DNA from: Siphonodentalium dalli
Lineage: Eukaryota > Mollusca > Scaphopoda > Gadilida > Siphonodentaliidae
Assembly: GCA_032622095.1 (NCBI GenBank)
Contig: CP136063.1
Span: 205,515,934 to 205,579,933 of the forward strand
DNA: 64,000 nucleotides
Direction: 5' to 3'
The notes under the pieces were generated by a model. The model did no database searches. It was given only the letters and a program-made list of their open reading frames with translations, and was not told the DNA's origin. This document shows, in pieces, positions 10,717-19,247 of this stretch. A program made the position numbers and the translations under genes. How positions within the stretch are numbered: the first letter of the stretch is position 1; every line of letters starts with the position of its first letter.

Positions 10717-12911
10717 AACAAGTGGAATATTTGGGTCATATTATTGACGAAAATGGATTACATCAGTCACCAGAGAAGGAAAGAGCTATAAATGAAGCAC
10801 CAATTCCAAAGAATGTAGCACAACTAAGATCTTTCTTAGGATTGTTGAATTATTATGGTAAATTTCTGCCAAATTTGTCAACTGTGATTGCTCCATTAAA
10901 TCATCTCTTGTCAAAACAAGTAGAGTGGAATTGGTGTACTGAATGTGACAAATCTTTTAAAGCAGCAAAGTCATTGATTTTGTCGTCAAATGTGTTGATA
11001 CCATATCAAACGGATCTGCCACTTAAAATGGCGTCCGATGCGAGTGCATATGGCGTTGGCGCTGTAATTTCACATGTTATGCCAAATGGCGATGAACGCC
11101 CAATAGCCTTTGCATCCAGATCATTGAGTGTGTCTGAAATCAAGTACGCACAAATCGAAAAAGAAGCGTTAAGTATAATATTTGGCATAAAGAAGTTCCA
11201 TCAATATTTATACAATAGATCATGGGTTTCAATTACAGATCATCAACCGTTAGTATCCATTTTTGGTTCAAAGTCTGCCATTCCTTCATTAGCCGCAGCT
11301 AGATTGCAAAGATGGGCCTTGCTTTTCGCAGCACATGATTATACCATACAATATAGAAACACTAAACAGCATTGTAATGCTGATGTTCTTTCTAGGTTGC
11401 CATTGGAAAGTTCAGATTCTAAAGGCGAAGAATGTGGTCAATTGGATAAAAAATTTGCATTATCTCAAATGGAAGTTTTACCAGTTACTTCCAAAGTTGT
11501 AAAGAAGGAAACACGGAATGATCCAATTCTGTCAAAGGTTGTCGGTAAAGTTTTGTCTGGGTGGTTTCATAATTCTGAAAGTGAATTAAATCCTTATTAT
11601 TTGCGTCGAAATGAAATCACCACACAACAGGGTTGTTTAATGTGGGGTATTAGAGTTATTTTACCTGTGTCATTACAGTCTAAGATATTGACGGAACTTC
11701 ATCAAGGCCATGTTGGTATTGTTAGAATGAAATCCTTGGCCAGATCATACGTATGGTGGCCAGGATTAGATAATGATATTGAAAATATGGTGAAACAGTG
11801 TGATATATGTCAACAGAATCAAAACAATGTAGCAACTGTGCCTTTACATCCATGGATGTGGCCAGAAAAATCTTGGCAGAGGATTCATGTGGATTTTGCT
11901 GGTCCGTTATTCGGACACATGTTTTTAGTAATTGTGGATGCACATTCCAAATGGCCGGAGGTAATTATGATGAAGAAAACAACTTCTCAGAAAACTATTT
12001 CTGTTTTGCATAAACTTTTCTCACAGCAAGGTTGTCCAGAAATTTTTGTTTCAGATAATGGGCCACAATTTACGTCTGTTGAATTTCAAGAATTCTTACA
12101 AAGTTTTGGTGTGGTTCATGTCAAATCTGCTCCATATCACCCTGCGTCTAACGGCCTCGCTGAACGTTTTGTGCAAACGTTTAAGAATTCTATTAAGGCA
12201 GTTGTAAAGGAAGGGAAGTCGGTTCAGTCTAGTTTAAGTAACTTTTTGTTAAGTTATCGTAACACTGTGCATCCAAGTACGAATGAAAGTCCAGCAAAGT
12301 CACTGATGAATCGTCAGCTACGCTGTAAATTGGATTTGGTAAAGCCAAATGTATCAGAAACTGTAAATAGTTCACTTGTGAAGCAAGTCTTAAGTAAATC
12401 AAACACATGGAGAAATTATTCTTTTAATGTTGGGGATAAAGTTTTAGTAAGAAACTATTCACCAAAGGCTGAAAAGTGGATTTATGGAGTTATTGTGAAG
12501 AAATTGGGGCCTGTAACTTATAAAGTTGAAGTGGCTAACAATGTAATTTTGAAGCGTCATGCAGATCAAATACGTAGTTCTGGTAAATGTGTGGAAACTG
12601 TTGTAACGCATTCAGCGGATAATGATAAAATATATGAACAAATAAATGAACAGTGTAACACAAAGACAAATGAAGTGGTGAGTGAAAGAGCTCTCTCTGA
12701 ACCAGTAGTAACTACAGAGACCAGGGATCCTAAACTGAGTGGTAAAGAAAGTGAGCCAGAAACCAATGTTTCTGGGCATATTTCTGACCAAAGTAGTATT
12801 GTACAGTTAGAGGATAGAATCCCTTTAACTTCTGAGTTAAGTTCTGTTTCAGAGAGACAATATCCAAAGAGGAATACTCGACCACCAAGTAGATTAATTG
12901 AGCAGATGTAG
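10713..12911 (+). CDS. LTR retrotransposon RT C-terminus, RNase H and integrase
   Basis: A 732-codon frame continuing pol after the frameshift; its first codon is not a true start. Residues 1-90 are the RT thumb/connection (VEYLGHIID, LRSFLGLLNYY). RNase H follows with SDASAYGVGAV near residue 108 and TDHQPL. Integrase has the zinc-binding region (LHQGHVGIVRMK...WWPG...CDICQ) near 330-370, then the catalytic D,D,E residues in HVDFAGP, SDNGPQFTS (about 447) and NGLAERF (about 483). A polar C-terminal tail of about 120 residues ends PKRNTRPPSRLIEQM. The protein would process and integrate the element's cDNA. Apart from the upstream frameshift it is open throughout. Confidence 0.9.
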   Translation: MKQVEYLGHIIDENGLHQSPEKERAINEAPIPKNVAQLRSFLGLLNYYGKFLPNLSTVIAPLNHLLSKQVEWNWCTECDKSFKAAKSLILSSNVLIPYQTDLPLKMASDASAYGVGAVISHVMPNGDERPIAFASRSLSVSEIKYAQIEKEALSIIFGIKKFHQYLYNRSWVSITDHQPLVSIFGSKSAIPSLAAARLQRWALLFAAHDYTIQYRNTKQHCNADVLSRLPLESSDSKGEECGQLDKKFALSQMEVLPVTSKVVKKETRNDPILSKVVGKVLSGWFHNSESELNPYYLRRNEITTQQGCLMWGIRVILPVSLQSKILTELHQGHVGIVRMKSLARSYVWWPGLDNDIENMVKQCDICQQNQNNVATVPLHPWMWPEKSWQRIHVDFAGPLFGHMFLVIVDAHSKWPEVIMMKKTTSQKTISVLHKLFSQQGCPEIFVSDNGPQFTSVEFQEFLQSFGVVHVKSAPYHPASNGLAERFVQTFKNSIKAVVKEGKSVQSSLSNFLLSYRNTVHPSTNESPAKSLMNRQLRCKLDLVKPNVSETVNSSLVKQVLSKSNTWRNYSFNVGDKVLVRNYSPKAEKWIYGVIVKKLGPVTYKVEVANNVILKRHADQIRSSGKCVETVVTHSADNDKIYEQINEQCNTKTNEVVSERALSEPVVTTETRDPKLSGKESEPETNVSGHISDQSSIVQLEDRIPLTSELSSVSERQYPKRNTRPPSRLIEQM

Positions 12912-12984
12912 AAATGTAATACTTAGCAATATATATTATGTGTGTGTGTGTTTGTTTGTATTGTATATATGTTTGTTTTGTTGT

Positions 12985-13002
12985 GGGGGAAAGAGAGGAA
13001 AT
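12985..13002 (+). other. Polypurine tract
   Basis: GGGGGAAAGAGAGGAAAT lies immediately 5' of the 3' LTR, the standard position for plus-strand priming. The 70 bases before it are T/G-rich with a short TG microsatellite. Confidence 0.8.
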
Positions 13003-13164
13003 TGTCATGTATTGATCTGGGCTTCCGTACTTTTGTACTGAGTTTGTGACGTCATCGAGCTGGTTGTATTTTAGGAGCTGTATTGAATAAATCGATATCT
13101 TTCGCTATAAACTGTGTCGCTGTTAACATGTCCGACAATCACACCAGGGACCCAATATGTAACA
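13003..13164 (+). repeat. 3' LTR
   Basis: 162 bp, colinear with the 5' LTR with three substitutions that I can see: one in the GACTTTG/GAGTTTG block and two in GACCTC/GATATC. It lies 123 bp beyond the stop codon of the minus-strand TRIM-like gene. Confidence 0.95.
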
Positions 13165-13287
13165 TCTGTGATCGTGCGTTTACAAAAACACGTATAGACA
13201 CGATAGACACGTATAGGATCACGATATAATGTCAACCAAACTCAGAGACATTGAGTACCAATGTCAAATTATCAACCCATCGTCCCT

Positions 13288-14787
13288 TCAAATATTCCCC
13301 CTATATGTGACGATATTGCTTCCATAGCAGCCTATGACCATGAGTCTTTCTCGAGCGTTATAGCATACACTTTGAGGTTTAGTCACAGATAAAAGAGCGC
13401 TGCAGTTTGATCCATTGGCATCCATCTTTAACACAATATGGGCAGACTTAGAAACTACATAGAGATGGTTATCAACCATGCATAGTCCTCGGGGGTTCTT
13501 GATGTATGTATGTTTAATTGTTCTTAACGTCGTTAATAAATCCGCCGATAGTACCACGATGGTGTGTGAGTTCTGCTCCGACACGTAAACAGCGTCACGA
13601 TTCGTTGATACAACCAGTAAAGTAGGGAAGTCAAATTTGTGATTTGATTTTGCAGTGATTTCACCCTTGTATGTTAGTAAACAAACGCGGTTGGCTTTTG
13701 TGCAGGCTACAACAAGTTTGTCTGATATTCCATCCACTCCCCAGCATCCGCCGCCACTGGGCATGGTAAACCGTGTAGACTCTGTCATGTTATCCAGTCT
13801 GTGGACTGTCACACAATCATTATCATTATGCGTAACAAACACCTTGTCATATTTTACATACAGATCATATGCAGTCATGGTTAACACCACTTCTCGTATC
13901 ACCTTACCGTACTGACTGATCAGTAGAATTTTATCAGGTGAGTATGTGATCATGACGAGCTGGGATCCGCTCGTGTCACTCACAAATTGTACCGCAGAAT
14001 CTTTACATTCGACGATGATGTTCCTCCTCGTCTCCACTCTACATGATTCTCTCATAAGGCTTCTGATCGTATCTATGTGGCCCGGATCGATTCTTGCTTC
14101 CATGAGACATAAGTCGCCATGGTCTTCATCCAGTCTCTCCAGTGTCTCTTTATAAAGCGACAAGAGGTGGTTGGTATCCATGGTCACCGTGCTAGCCTTC
14201 TCCACTCTCATGGCTGCTTCGCATGATGAGGAATTGCATTCAGAATTCCCGCCAACCGAGCCTTCGTCGTCTGCTACAAGAGCCGATCCTTCATGGGAGT
14301 TATCTCCAGTTTGGCCAAGCCTCGATATCGATCGAATCATTTGTATATCTGAAATTTCTTGATCGAGACGATCCGCTTCCGCTCTTAATTTTGCCATTTT
14401 CTGTTCGCCATCCAACACGACAGACCTAACGTCCATGTATGTTTTCTTGGCCTCTTTGATTGCTTCCGTTTCTAAGTTGTCGATCGTCTTTCTTATATCG
14501 GCATAAAACCTCCGTATGGATGACATTGCTGATTCCTCTTTGCTCTCACATAAATCACGCGTTTGTTCCGTATCTTTGGACTTCAGGCGATGTAACTCAT
14601 CCTGGAGATCTTTGAGTCCGCCAATTAGTCGGCCTGCCGCGTCACCAATCTTGATCACCCTACACTCTTTATAAGATAGCTGGTGACACGGCATACAGCA
14701 CGTAACATTATGAATCTCGCAAAATCCGTCCACTGTTTCGTGCACAACGCATCGTTGGAGTGCTGATCTTGTTATTCCTGTTGCCAT
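13288..14787 (-). CDS. B-box, coiled-coil, beta-propeller protein (TRIM-NHL-like, RING-less)
   Basis: A 499-residue protein. Residues 13-45 hold a B-box-type Cys/His cluster (RCVVHETVDGFCEIH...CCMPCHQLSYKEC). Residues about 50-170 are charged and helical, as in a TRIM coiled coil. The C-terminal half (about 255-499) is a series of beta-strand blades (DKVFVTHNDNDCVTVHRL, DAVYVSEQNSHTIVVL, NHLYVVSKSAHIVLKM) typical of NHL-like propellers. No RING precedes the B-box, so ubiquitin-ligase activity is not supported; scaffolding or RNA/protein binding is more likely. I start at the ATG in ACCATGG (14787). An acceptor-like ttttcag lies just upstream (14803), so an earlier 5' UTR exon is likely. The coding part is one exon with no stop or frameshift. 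Many invertebrates carry large families of such genes, so orthology is not assignable. Confidence 0.8.
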   Translation of the reverse strand: MATGITRSALQRCVVHETVDGFCEIHNVTCCMPCHQLSYKECRVIKIGDAAGRLIGGLKDLQDELHRLKSKDTEQTRDLCESKEESAMSSIRRFYADIRKTIDNLETEAIKEAKKTYMDVRSVVLDGEQKMAKLRAEADRLDQEISDIQMIRSISRLGQTGDNSHEGSALVADDEGSVGGNSECNSSSCEAAMRVEKASTVTMDTNHLLSLYKETLERLDEDHGDLCLMEARIDPGHIDTIRSLMRESCRVETRRNIIVECKDSAVQFVSDTSGSQLVMITYSPDKILLISQYGKVIREVVLTMTAYDLYVKYDKVFVTHNDNDCVTVHRLDNMTESTRFTMPSGGGCWGVDGISDKLVVACTKANRVCLLTYKGEITAKSNHKFDFPTLLVVSTNRDAVYVSEQNSHTIVVLSADLLTTLRTIKHTYIKNPRGLCMVDNHLYVVSKSAHIVLKMDANGSNCSALLSVTKPQSVCYNARERLMVIGCYGSNIVTYRGNI

Positions 14788-14802
14788 GGTTACAGCTGAA
14801 AT

Positions 14803-14909
14803 CTGAAAATATAACATCAAAAATAAAAGTTCATATCACGACGTTATCAAGATAAAGTTCATTGTTGGAGGAACGTCCGTGTAGATGCTTAATTTCGCTG
14901 AAAACTCAC
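14803..14909 (-). other. Possible short 5' UTR intron of the TRIM-like gene
   Basis: On the minus strand a GTGAGT (14904-14909) is followed after about 100 bases by tatattttcag (AG at 14803-14804), then 15 bases to the chosen ATG. The spacing and both sites fit a small spliceosomal intron, but donor use is inferred only from the motif. Confidence 0.35.
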
Positions 14910-14937
14910 ACCAATGCATATATAAATCATGGACCCA

Positions 14938-15245
14938 ATCGGTTGACTTTTGTTGTCAAGTTGTCACGCTCACGATAATAAAATTGCTAAAATAGACAAA
15001 CTAAAGGCCGTAACTCATAAATAAAATGAGACAAACCTGGCTTTTGGCCTCGATCGAGATATTATTATGAAAGGTCCACATATCAAATATGAATGTAATC
15101 GGTTGACGTTTGGACATAAAATTGCTAAAAATGGACAAACTAAGGGTCGTAACTCATGTAAATAAAATCAGACAAACCTGGTTTTCGACCTCGATCGAGA
15201 AAGGTCCACATAATATGAATGTAATCGTCGACGTTTGTTCAAGTT
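14938..15245. repeat. Degenerate tandem repeat, about 125-160 bp unit
   Basis: Two full units and the start of a third. Each has ATCGGTTGAC-type sequence, ATAAAATTGCTAAAAATGG, GGACAAACTAA, CGTAACTCAT, AATAAAAT, GACAAACCTGG, CCTCGATCGAGA and AAAGGTCCACAT. The units differ by substitutions and by an indel (atattattatg) after the CGATCGAG block. No coding potential. It lies just upstream of the TRIM-like gene. Confidence 0.75.
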
Positions 15246-16110
15246 ATCGTGTTAATCGACCTAACATTGGTATAAATAAAAAACAAGTACCATAACTATG
15301 GTTAGAAATACTATTTCTCATTTGCAGCTGTCGTGCATGACATTAAAGTAACACACACAAAATTTGTCAAAACAATTAACGGCTATGTTAATCCTATTTA
15401 TGTTAGGGCCGGACTCCAGGACACCCGCCCACAAATCGTCTCTCGCCACCATCAGTCCATTTGTTTTTAGAAAAAACCCAAAATATCAATCTCATCTCCT
15501 GTATATTTCCCAGACACCCGATCGGGTAAACGGAAAATAAGCTTATACGTATTAGTCTTGTACTGAATACTGTGAAGAATGGTGAACAATAAAAATATTC
15601 ATATTTCTTGAGTGTTCTTTGAATATTGGCTCGGAAGCGGTTGTTTACAAATTTTATATTTACTTATTCGATAATGCTGTCTGGAAGCTGACAATTGATG
15701 GGTCACCATATATCCAGTCTAGCTCAGAATGGTGATCAGCTCCTGTGGGCACTAACCCACAGAAGATTATCCCATGAGTGGTGACCAACTTACTGGCTAC
15801 ATGGTGTAGCCTAGTATGCTAGATGGAAGCTTTTATCAACAGATTCACAACACATCATATTGTCCACAGTTCAGATCAGTGTAGGGGATCCTCTTTTTGT
15901 TATGAGCACCCCACACATGGCAGGTTAAAATTAAATATAAAACCTAAAATACTTAGAGCCCTATGTACAATAATTATAGCATAAAAGGTTTGTTAACATG
16001 GGTTTGTTTAGAGTGTCATTAAGATTGATATGCACAAGTTTCAGTATAAAAATAGTTGGTTATGTAGATCGTACATCTCGGTGGTGTAAGTTATGTAAAG
16101 GATGATGACT
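15246..16110. other. Intergenic DNA without recognised gene
   Basis: AT-rich. The only structure seen is a weak inverted repeat around 15731-15786 (tggtgatcagctcctgtggg / cccacag...gtggtgacc). No gene or known element is supported. Confidence 0.35.
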
Positions 16111-16190
16111 GAGTGACGTGTCTGAGGCCAAATAATCACCCAAGGCCGCGAAGCGGTCGTCGGTGATTATTTGGTCTCAGACACTTCACG
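16111..16190. repeat. Short inverted repeat (GTGTCTGAGGCCAAATAATC)
   Basis: Near-perfect arms, GTGTCTGAGGCCAAATAATC and GATTATTTGGTCTCAGACAC, flank a GC-rich centre that is itself palindromic (GGCCGCGAAGCGGTC). Likely a solo MITE or the hairpin of a larger element. No target duplication was resolved. Confidence 0.65.
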
Positions 16191-17204
16191 AGGTCATAAC
16201 TGACTTAAAACCCACATACCCATGTGCACATCATATATGAGTGGCATATGGGTATTCGGACACTGTACTGTGAACACAGTGGTCTTTCGAATATGTATTA
16301 ATTAATATGTAAGCTTTGCTGAACGGCCTGCATTAAAACCTACTATTTGGTAATATAGATTAAAAGTGGGTTTGTCAATTAACATGGATATTAATTGATT
16401 TTACTGAATATTCTGAGCAGCTTTCAGTGTTCTGACACGATTTGTGTGGATGGAATATATATAATTTCTATTTATCTCTTCAATCTTTATGATATTTTTC
16501 GAGTTCGTAATGTTTTCCGAATTGGAACAATCGATGACAAATTGTGTGAAATTTTCCGGTTCATTTTGCATTTTATTTATGTCAATGGTGTCAGGAAGGA
16601 ACTGTTTAATATTGTGCTGAGAAGTTTGTCTTTGTTTTTGTATGCGGGGCAAATAGCTACAAAATGTGTTCTGTCTTCTATTGGTGCTTTGCATAGTTGG
16701 CATTCAGTATTAGTCAGATTTGTTCTAAATTTACTCATGATTGATTGGAGTAGATATGTATTAGTCATGAGCCAGTTTTTTATGATGGCTTTTCTTGTAG
16801 CAGCCGGTGAGTGTTTAGAGGCTGCCCATATAAGATGTGGTCTTTGGAGGAATTGTTTTGTAGTTTGATCAGATTGAGACTTGATTTATTCGAGAATTCT
16901 AATTCATTTTGTCGGTGCCAGTGTTGAAGGATAGCGGAAAATTTTGCACGTTTGTTTCCATTTGTTTACTGCACTTTTATCTATTGTGATTTGTGGAATA
17001 GTTAGTGGGTCGGTAATGTCATATTTCATGGTTATAGCTTTCTCACGTTTGTGGACCAGCTTCGGCTCGAATTGTCTTTTATCGATAGTTGTCTCATTGC
17101 TTTAGCATATTCAGCGATATCTTCAATTCAATGAGGCATTACATGGTTAGTGGCCCCACCGAAGCATATACCTATGGCAAGCCGTTTTCACATTTTTGAT
17201 TGAT

Positions 17205-17545
17205 TTAGACTTAAGTCCAATTATTTGTACTTAAGTCCAATTATTTGGACTTAAGTCCAAATAATTGGACTTAAGTCCAAATGAATTGGACTTAAGTCCA
17301 AATGAATTGGACTTAAGTCCAATTAGCGAATTGATTTGGACTTAAGTCCAAATGAATTGGACTTAAGTCCAATTATTTGGACTTAAGTCCAATTATTGGA
17401 CTTAAGTCCAAATAATTGGACTTAAGTCCAAATAATTGGACTTAAGTCCAATAATTGGACTTAAGTCCAATTATTTGGACTTAAGTCCAATTAGTGAATT
17501 GATTTGGACTTAAGTCCAATTCATTTGGACTTAAGTCCAATTCAT
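17205..17545. repeat. Left array of 16 copies of a 16-bp palindrome
   Basis: CTTAAG centres begin at 17210, 17230, 17250, 17270, 17291, 17312, 17341, 17362, 17382, 17401, 17421, 17441, 17460, 17480, 17509 and 17530. Most steps are 19-21 bp, with two of 29 bp where an extra AGCGAATTG-like insert occurs. The consensus unit TTGGACTTAAGTCCAA is a perfect palindrome, joined by AT-rich spacers of about 4 bp. Confidence 0.95.
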
Positions 17546-17726
17546 CTGGTTTGAAACGATAGTCCCCTTCTTTGTAATGGTATATTCCTGCAAGTTTTGA
17601 TTGACAGTCAAACTCCGTACTAACCAGGGCATTCCTGACTCCAAGACTAACTCCGTACGTCCCCTTTGCCACGTGGCTTGTTTTCGGCATGCCGAGATTG
17701 AAAATGTTTCGAATCCGAATTGGCAT
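17481..17726 (-). CDS. Small open frame of unknown function inside the palindrome element
   Basis: An 81-codon minus-strand frame starts MPIRIRNIFNLGMPKTSH and ends in the palindrome array, where it encodes the repeat ELDLSPN. I recognise no domain. The first 55 residues have protein-like composition (KGTYGVSLGVRNALVSTEFD), but no promoter or splice context supports expression. It may be chance, or captured host sequence. Confidence 0.2.
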   Translation of the reverse strand: MPIRIRNIFNLGMPKTSHVAKGTYGVSLGVRNALVSTEFDCQSKLAGIYHYKEGDYRFKPDELDLSPNELDLSPNQFTNWT

Positions 17727-18359
17727 CTTAATAAATGTAGACTGGTGCCCTGTCCCAACTCTGCTACTCGCTACTCAAATACGTTTGCTGGCCTGGGTAC
17801 TAGGCTAAATAAATGCTAACTGCATGCATGAATGAAGTAAAATTAATTCACGACTTGATTCAATTGTTATTTGACAGCATGTAGTGTAGGCTACACGCAG
17901 TTTCGTTTATTGCATTTACTAAGTGTCTTATTTGTATAATTTGCTCGATTTTCAAAGTCAATGTAATAAGGGTGTACTCGAAAGTCGAATTATGCCAAAA
18001 CAATAGATTAGAGTGACTCCCCTTTCCCCACCCGGACAATTACCCACCGAACATTTACCCACCATACTAATAAAATGCAGACATCAAAGAATGCTTTGAC
18101 TGATCAGTGAAGCATGGTCAGTGAGGCCACCTCAAGCGATGTCAACTCAGTCGATGTAATGTTTTGACAGACACGAAAGCGAGTTTTGACAAACATGAAA
18201 GAGTGCTTTGACGATAGTTTGGGAAATCAACGCAGTTGAAACAATGTTGTGACAATTATGAAGAACAGAAATGTAAACGGCCATTTTCACACAACTCCGC
18301 CCTATGAGCAAAACCAGACCTGCTTAATATCTGATGGGGGTGTTTCTTATACAGATGAA

Positions 18360-18626
18360 TTGGACTTAAGTCCAAATGAATTGTACTTAAGTCCAAATAC
18401 CACATAATTGTGAATTCGGCGAGGAATTGGACTTAAGTCCAAATAGATGAAAATATCGGTATTTGGACTTAAGTCCAAATCAATTGGACTTAAGTCCAAT
18501 TCCTCGCCGAATTCACAATTATGTGGTATTTGGACTTAAGTCCAATTCGCTATTTGGACTTAAGTCCAATTATTTGGACTTAAGTCCAATTATTTGGACT
18601 TAAGTCCAAATAATTGGACTGAAGTC
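18360..18626. repeat. Right array of 10 palindromes with nested inverted repeat
   Basis: Centres begin at 18365, 18386, 18432, 18468, 18489, 18535, 18559, 18579, 18599 and a degenerate one at 18619 (GGACTGAAGTC). Within it, about 18387-18443 and 18484-18540 are inverted copies: the block CACATAATTGTGAATTCGGC and its complement flank two central palindromes. The array is therefore a palindrome of palindromes. Confidence 0.9.
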
Positions 18627-19247
18627 TAAATCAATCGAAAATGTGAAAACGGCTTGCCATATATATACCGCAGCGTTGGCAGTTCTGTTCGATAGCCTTG
18701 GGAGATTTCGGAGGATTTGGCGTTGGTATTTTTCAAGTTTTTCAATATCTTCATTTTTATATGACAGTAGTTCGAGTCCATGCTTCATACGCGGAATAAC
18801 ATATGTGTTCCACATCTGGAGTTATATTATAGGTGAGAGACCGTTCGTCCCATGATCGAATACTGGTCCCAATCAGTGCATATAAAGTTGTCCGCCCAGT
18901 TGCTATTCGGGCACTAATATTAGAAGTATTTGTTGAATTTCACTCGATACCCAGATGTTTTGCAGTATCTATACTATAGAAACTGCTGTTTCACCTAATT
19001 TTATTGTGATATTGTTATGTTGTGTATTCGCTGTTTTCATTATGACAATTTCAGTTTTACTCGCGTTCATTCCAAAAGGATCTTTGCTTGAGGTGTTATA
19101 TACAGCGGTGCTTAATAGCTGTGGATCAGATGTTGTTTTTGAAGTAATGCTACGTCATCGACACAAATGGGAGCTGTGATGTTTATATTTCCAATTCTTA
19201 GTGCTACAGTGCTGTTGCTGGGCATATGAAGCATATCATTGTCTAAT

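Larger units (their letters stand above)
8419..13164 (+). mobile_element. Ty3/gypsy-type LTR retrotransposon, nearly complete
   Basis: A 4.75-kb element with two 162-bp LTRs (TG...CA), a primer-binding-site-like sequence directly after the 5' LTR, a polypurine tract directly before the 3' LTR, and gag-protease-RT-RNase H-integrase between them. Integrase downstream of RNase H is the Ty3/gypsy (Metaviridae) order. There is no envelope-like ORF. The LTRs differ at three positions that I can count, suggesting a fairly recent insertion. The coding part is split by one frameshift in RT near 10690. The bases just outside the LTRs (tcaac and tctgt) do not match, so no target-site duplication is visible. 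Confidence 0.95.
17173..18661. mobile_element. Inverted-repeat element carrying palindrome arrays
   Basis: The ends TATGGCAAGCCGTTTTCACA (17173) and its inverse (to 18661) extend inward as TIRs of about 45 bp, each running into an array of the palindrome TTGGACTTAAGTCCAA. The element sits inside the RT region of the minus-strand LINE: the LINE reading frame stops at one end and LINE sequence resumes at the other. The flanks look similar (gcatatac left, atatatac right), a possible imperfect 8-bp target duplication. There is no transposase, so it is non-autonomous. Dense subterminal motif arrays are typical of transposase-binding regions in several DNA-transposon groups. Confidence 0.8.
16400..19244 (-). 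mobile_element. Decayed LINE, minus strand, split by an inverted-repeat element
   Basis: Reading the minus strand from 19244 downwards gives RT pieces: ALRIGNINITAPICVDDVALL (motif C as VDD, near 19140-19205), NASKTEIVIMKT, then VIPRMKHGLELLSYKNEDIEKLEKYQ and LRNLPRLSNRTANAAVY up to about 18665. After the inserted element the LINE resumes at about 17172 and runs to the C-terminal Cys/His motif CQLCKAPIEDRTHFVAICPAY (about 16630-16700) and a terminal NYIYSIHTNRVRTLKAAQ near 16410. Several frame changes and stops make it non-functional. Its 5' side is cut at 19244, where a plus-strand LINE begins. Confidence 0.8.

Noticed and set aside
13165-13287. Envelope gene for the LTR element
   Set aside because: Integrase is followed only by a short polar tail and the 3' LTR; no third ORF exists.
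16395-16868. Plus-strand open frame of 157 codons
   Set aside because: Antisense to the C-terminal Cys/His part of the minus-strand LINE, which explains the open frame.
17205-18626. CRISPR-like array
   Set aside because: Units are perfect palindromes with 4-bp AT spacers, not unique spacers of constant length, and the genome is animal.
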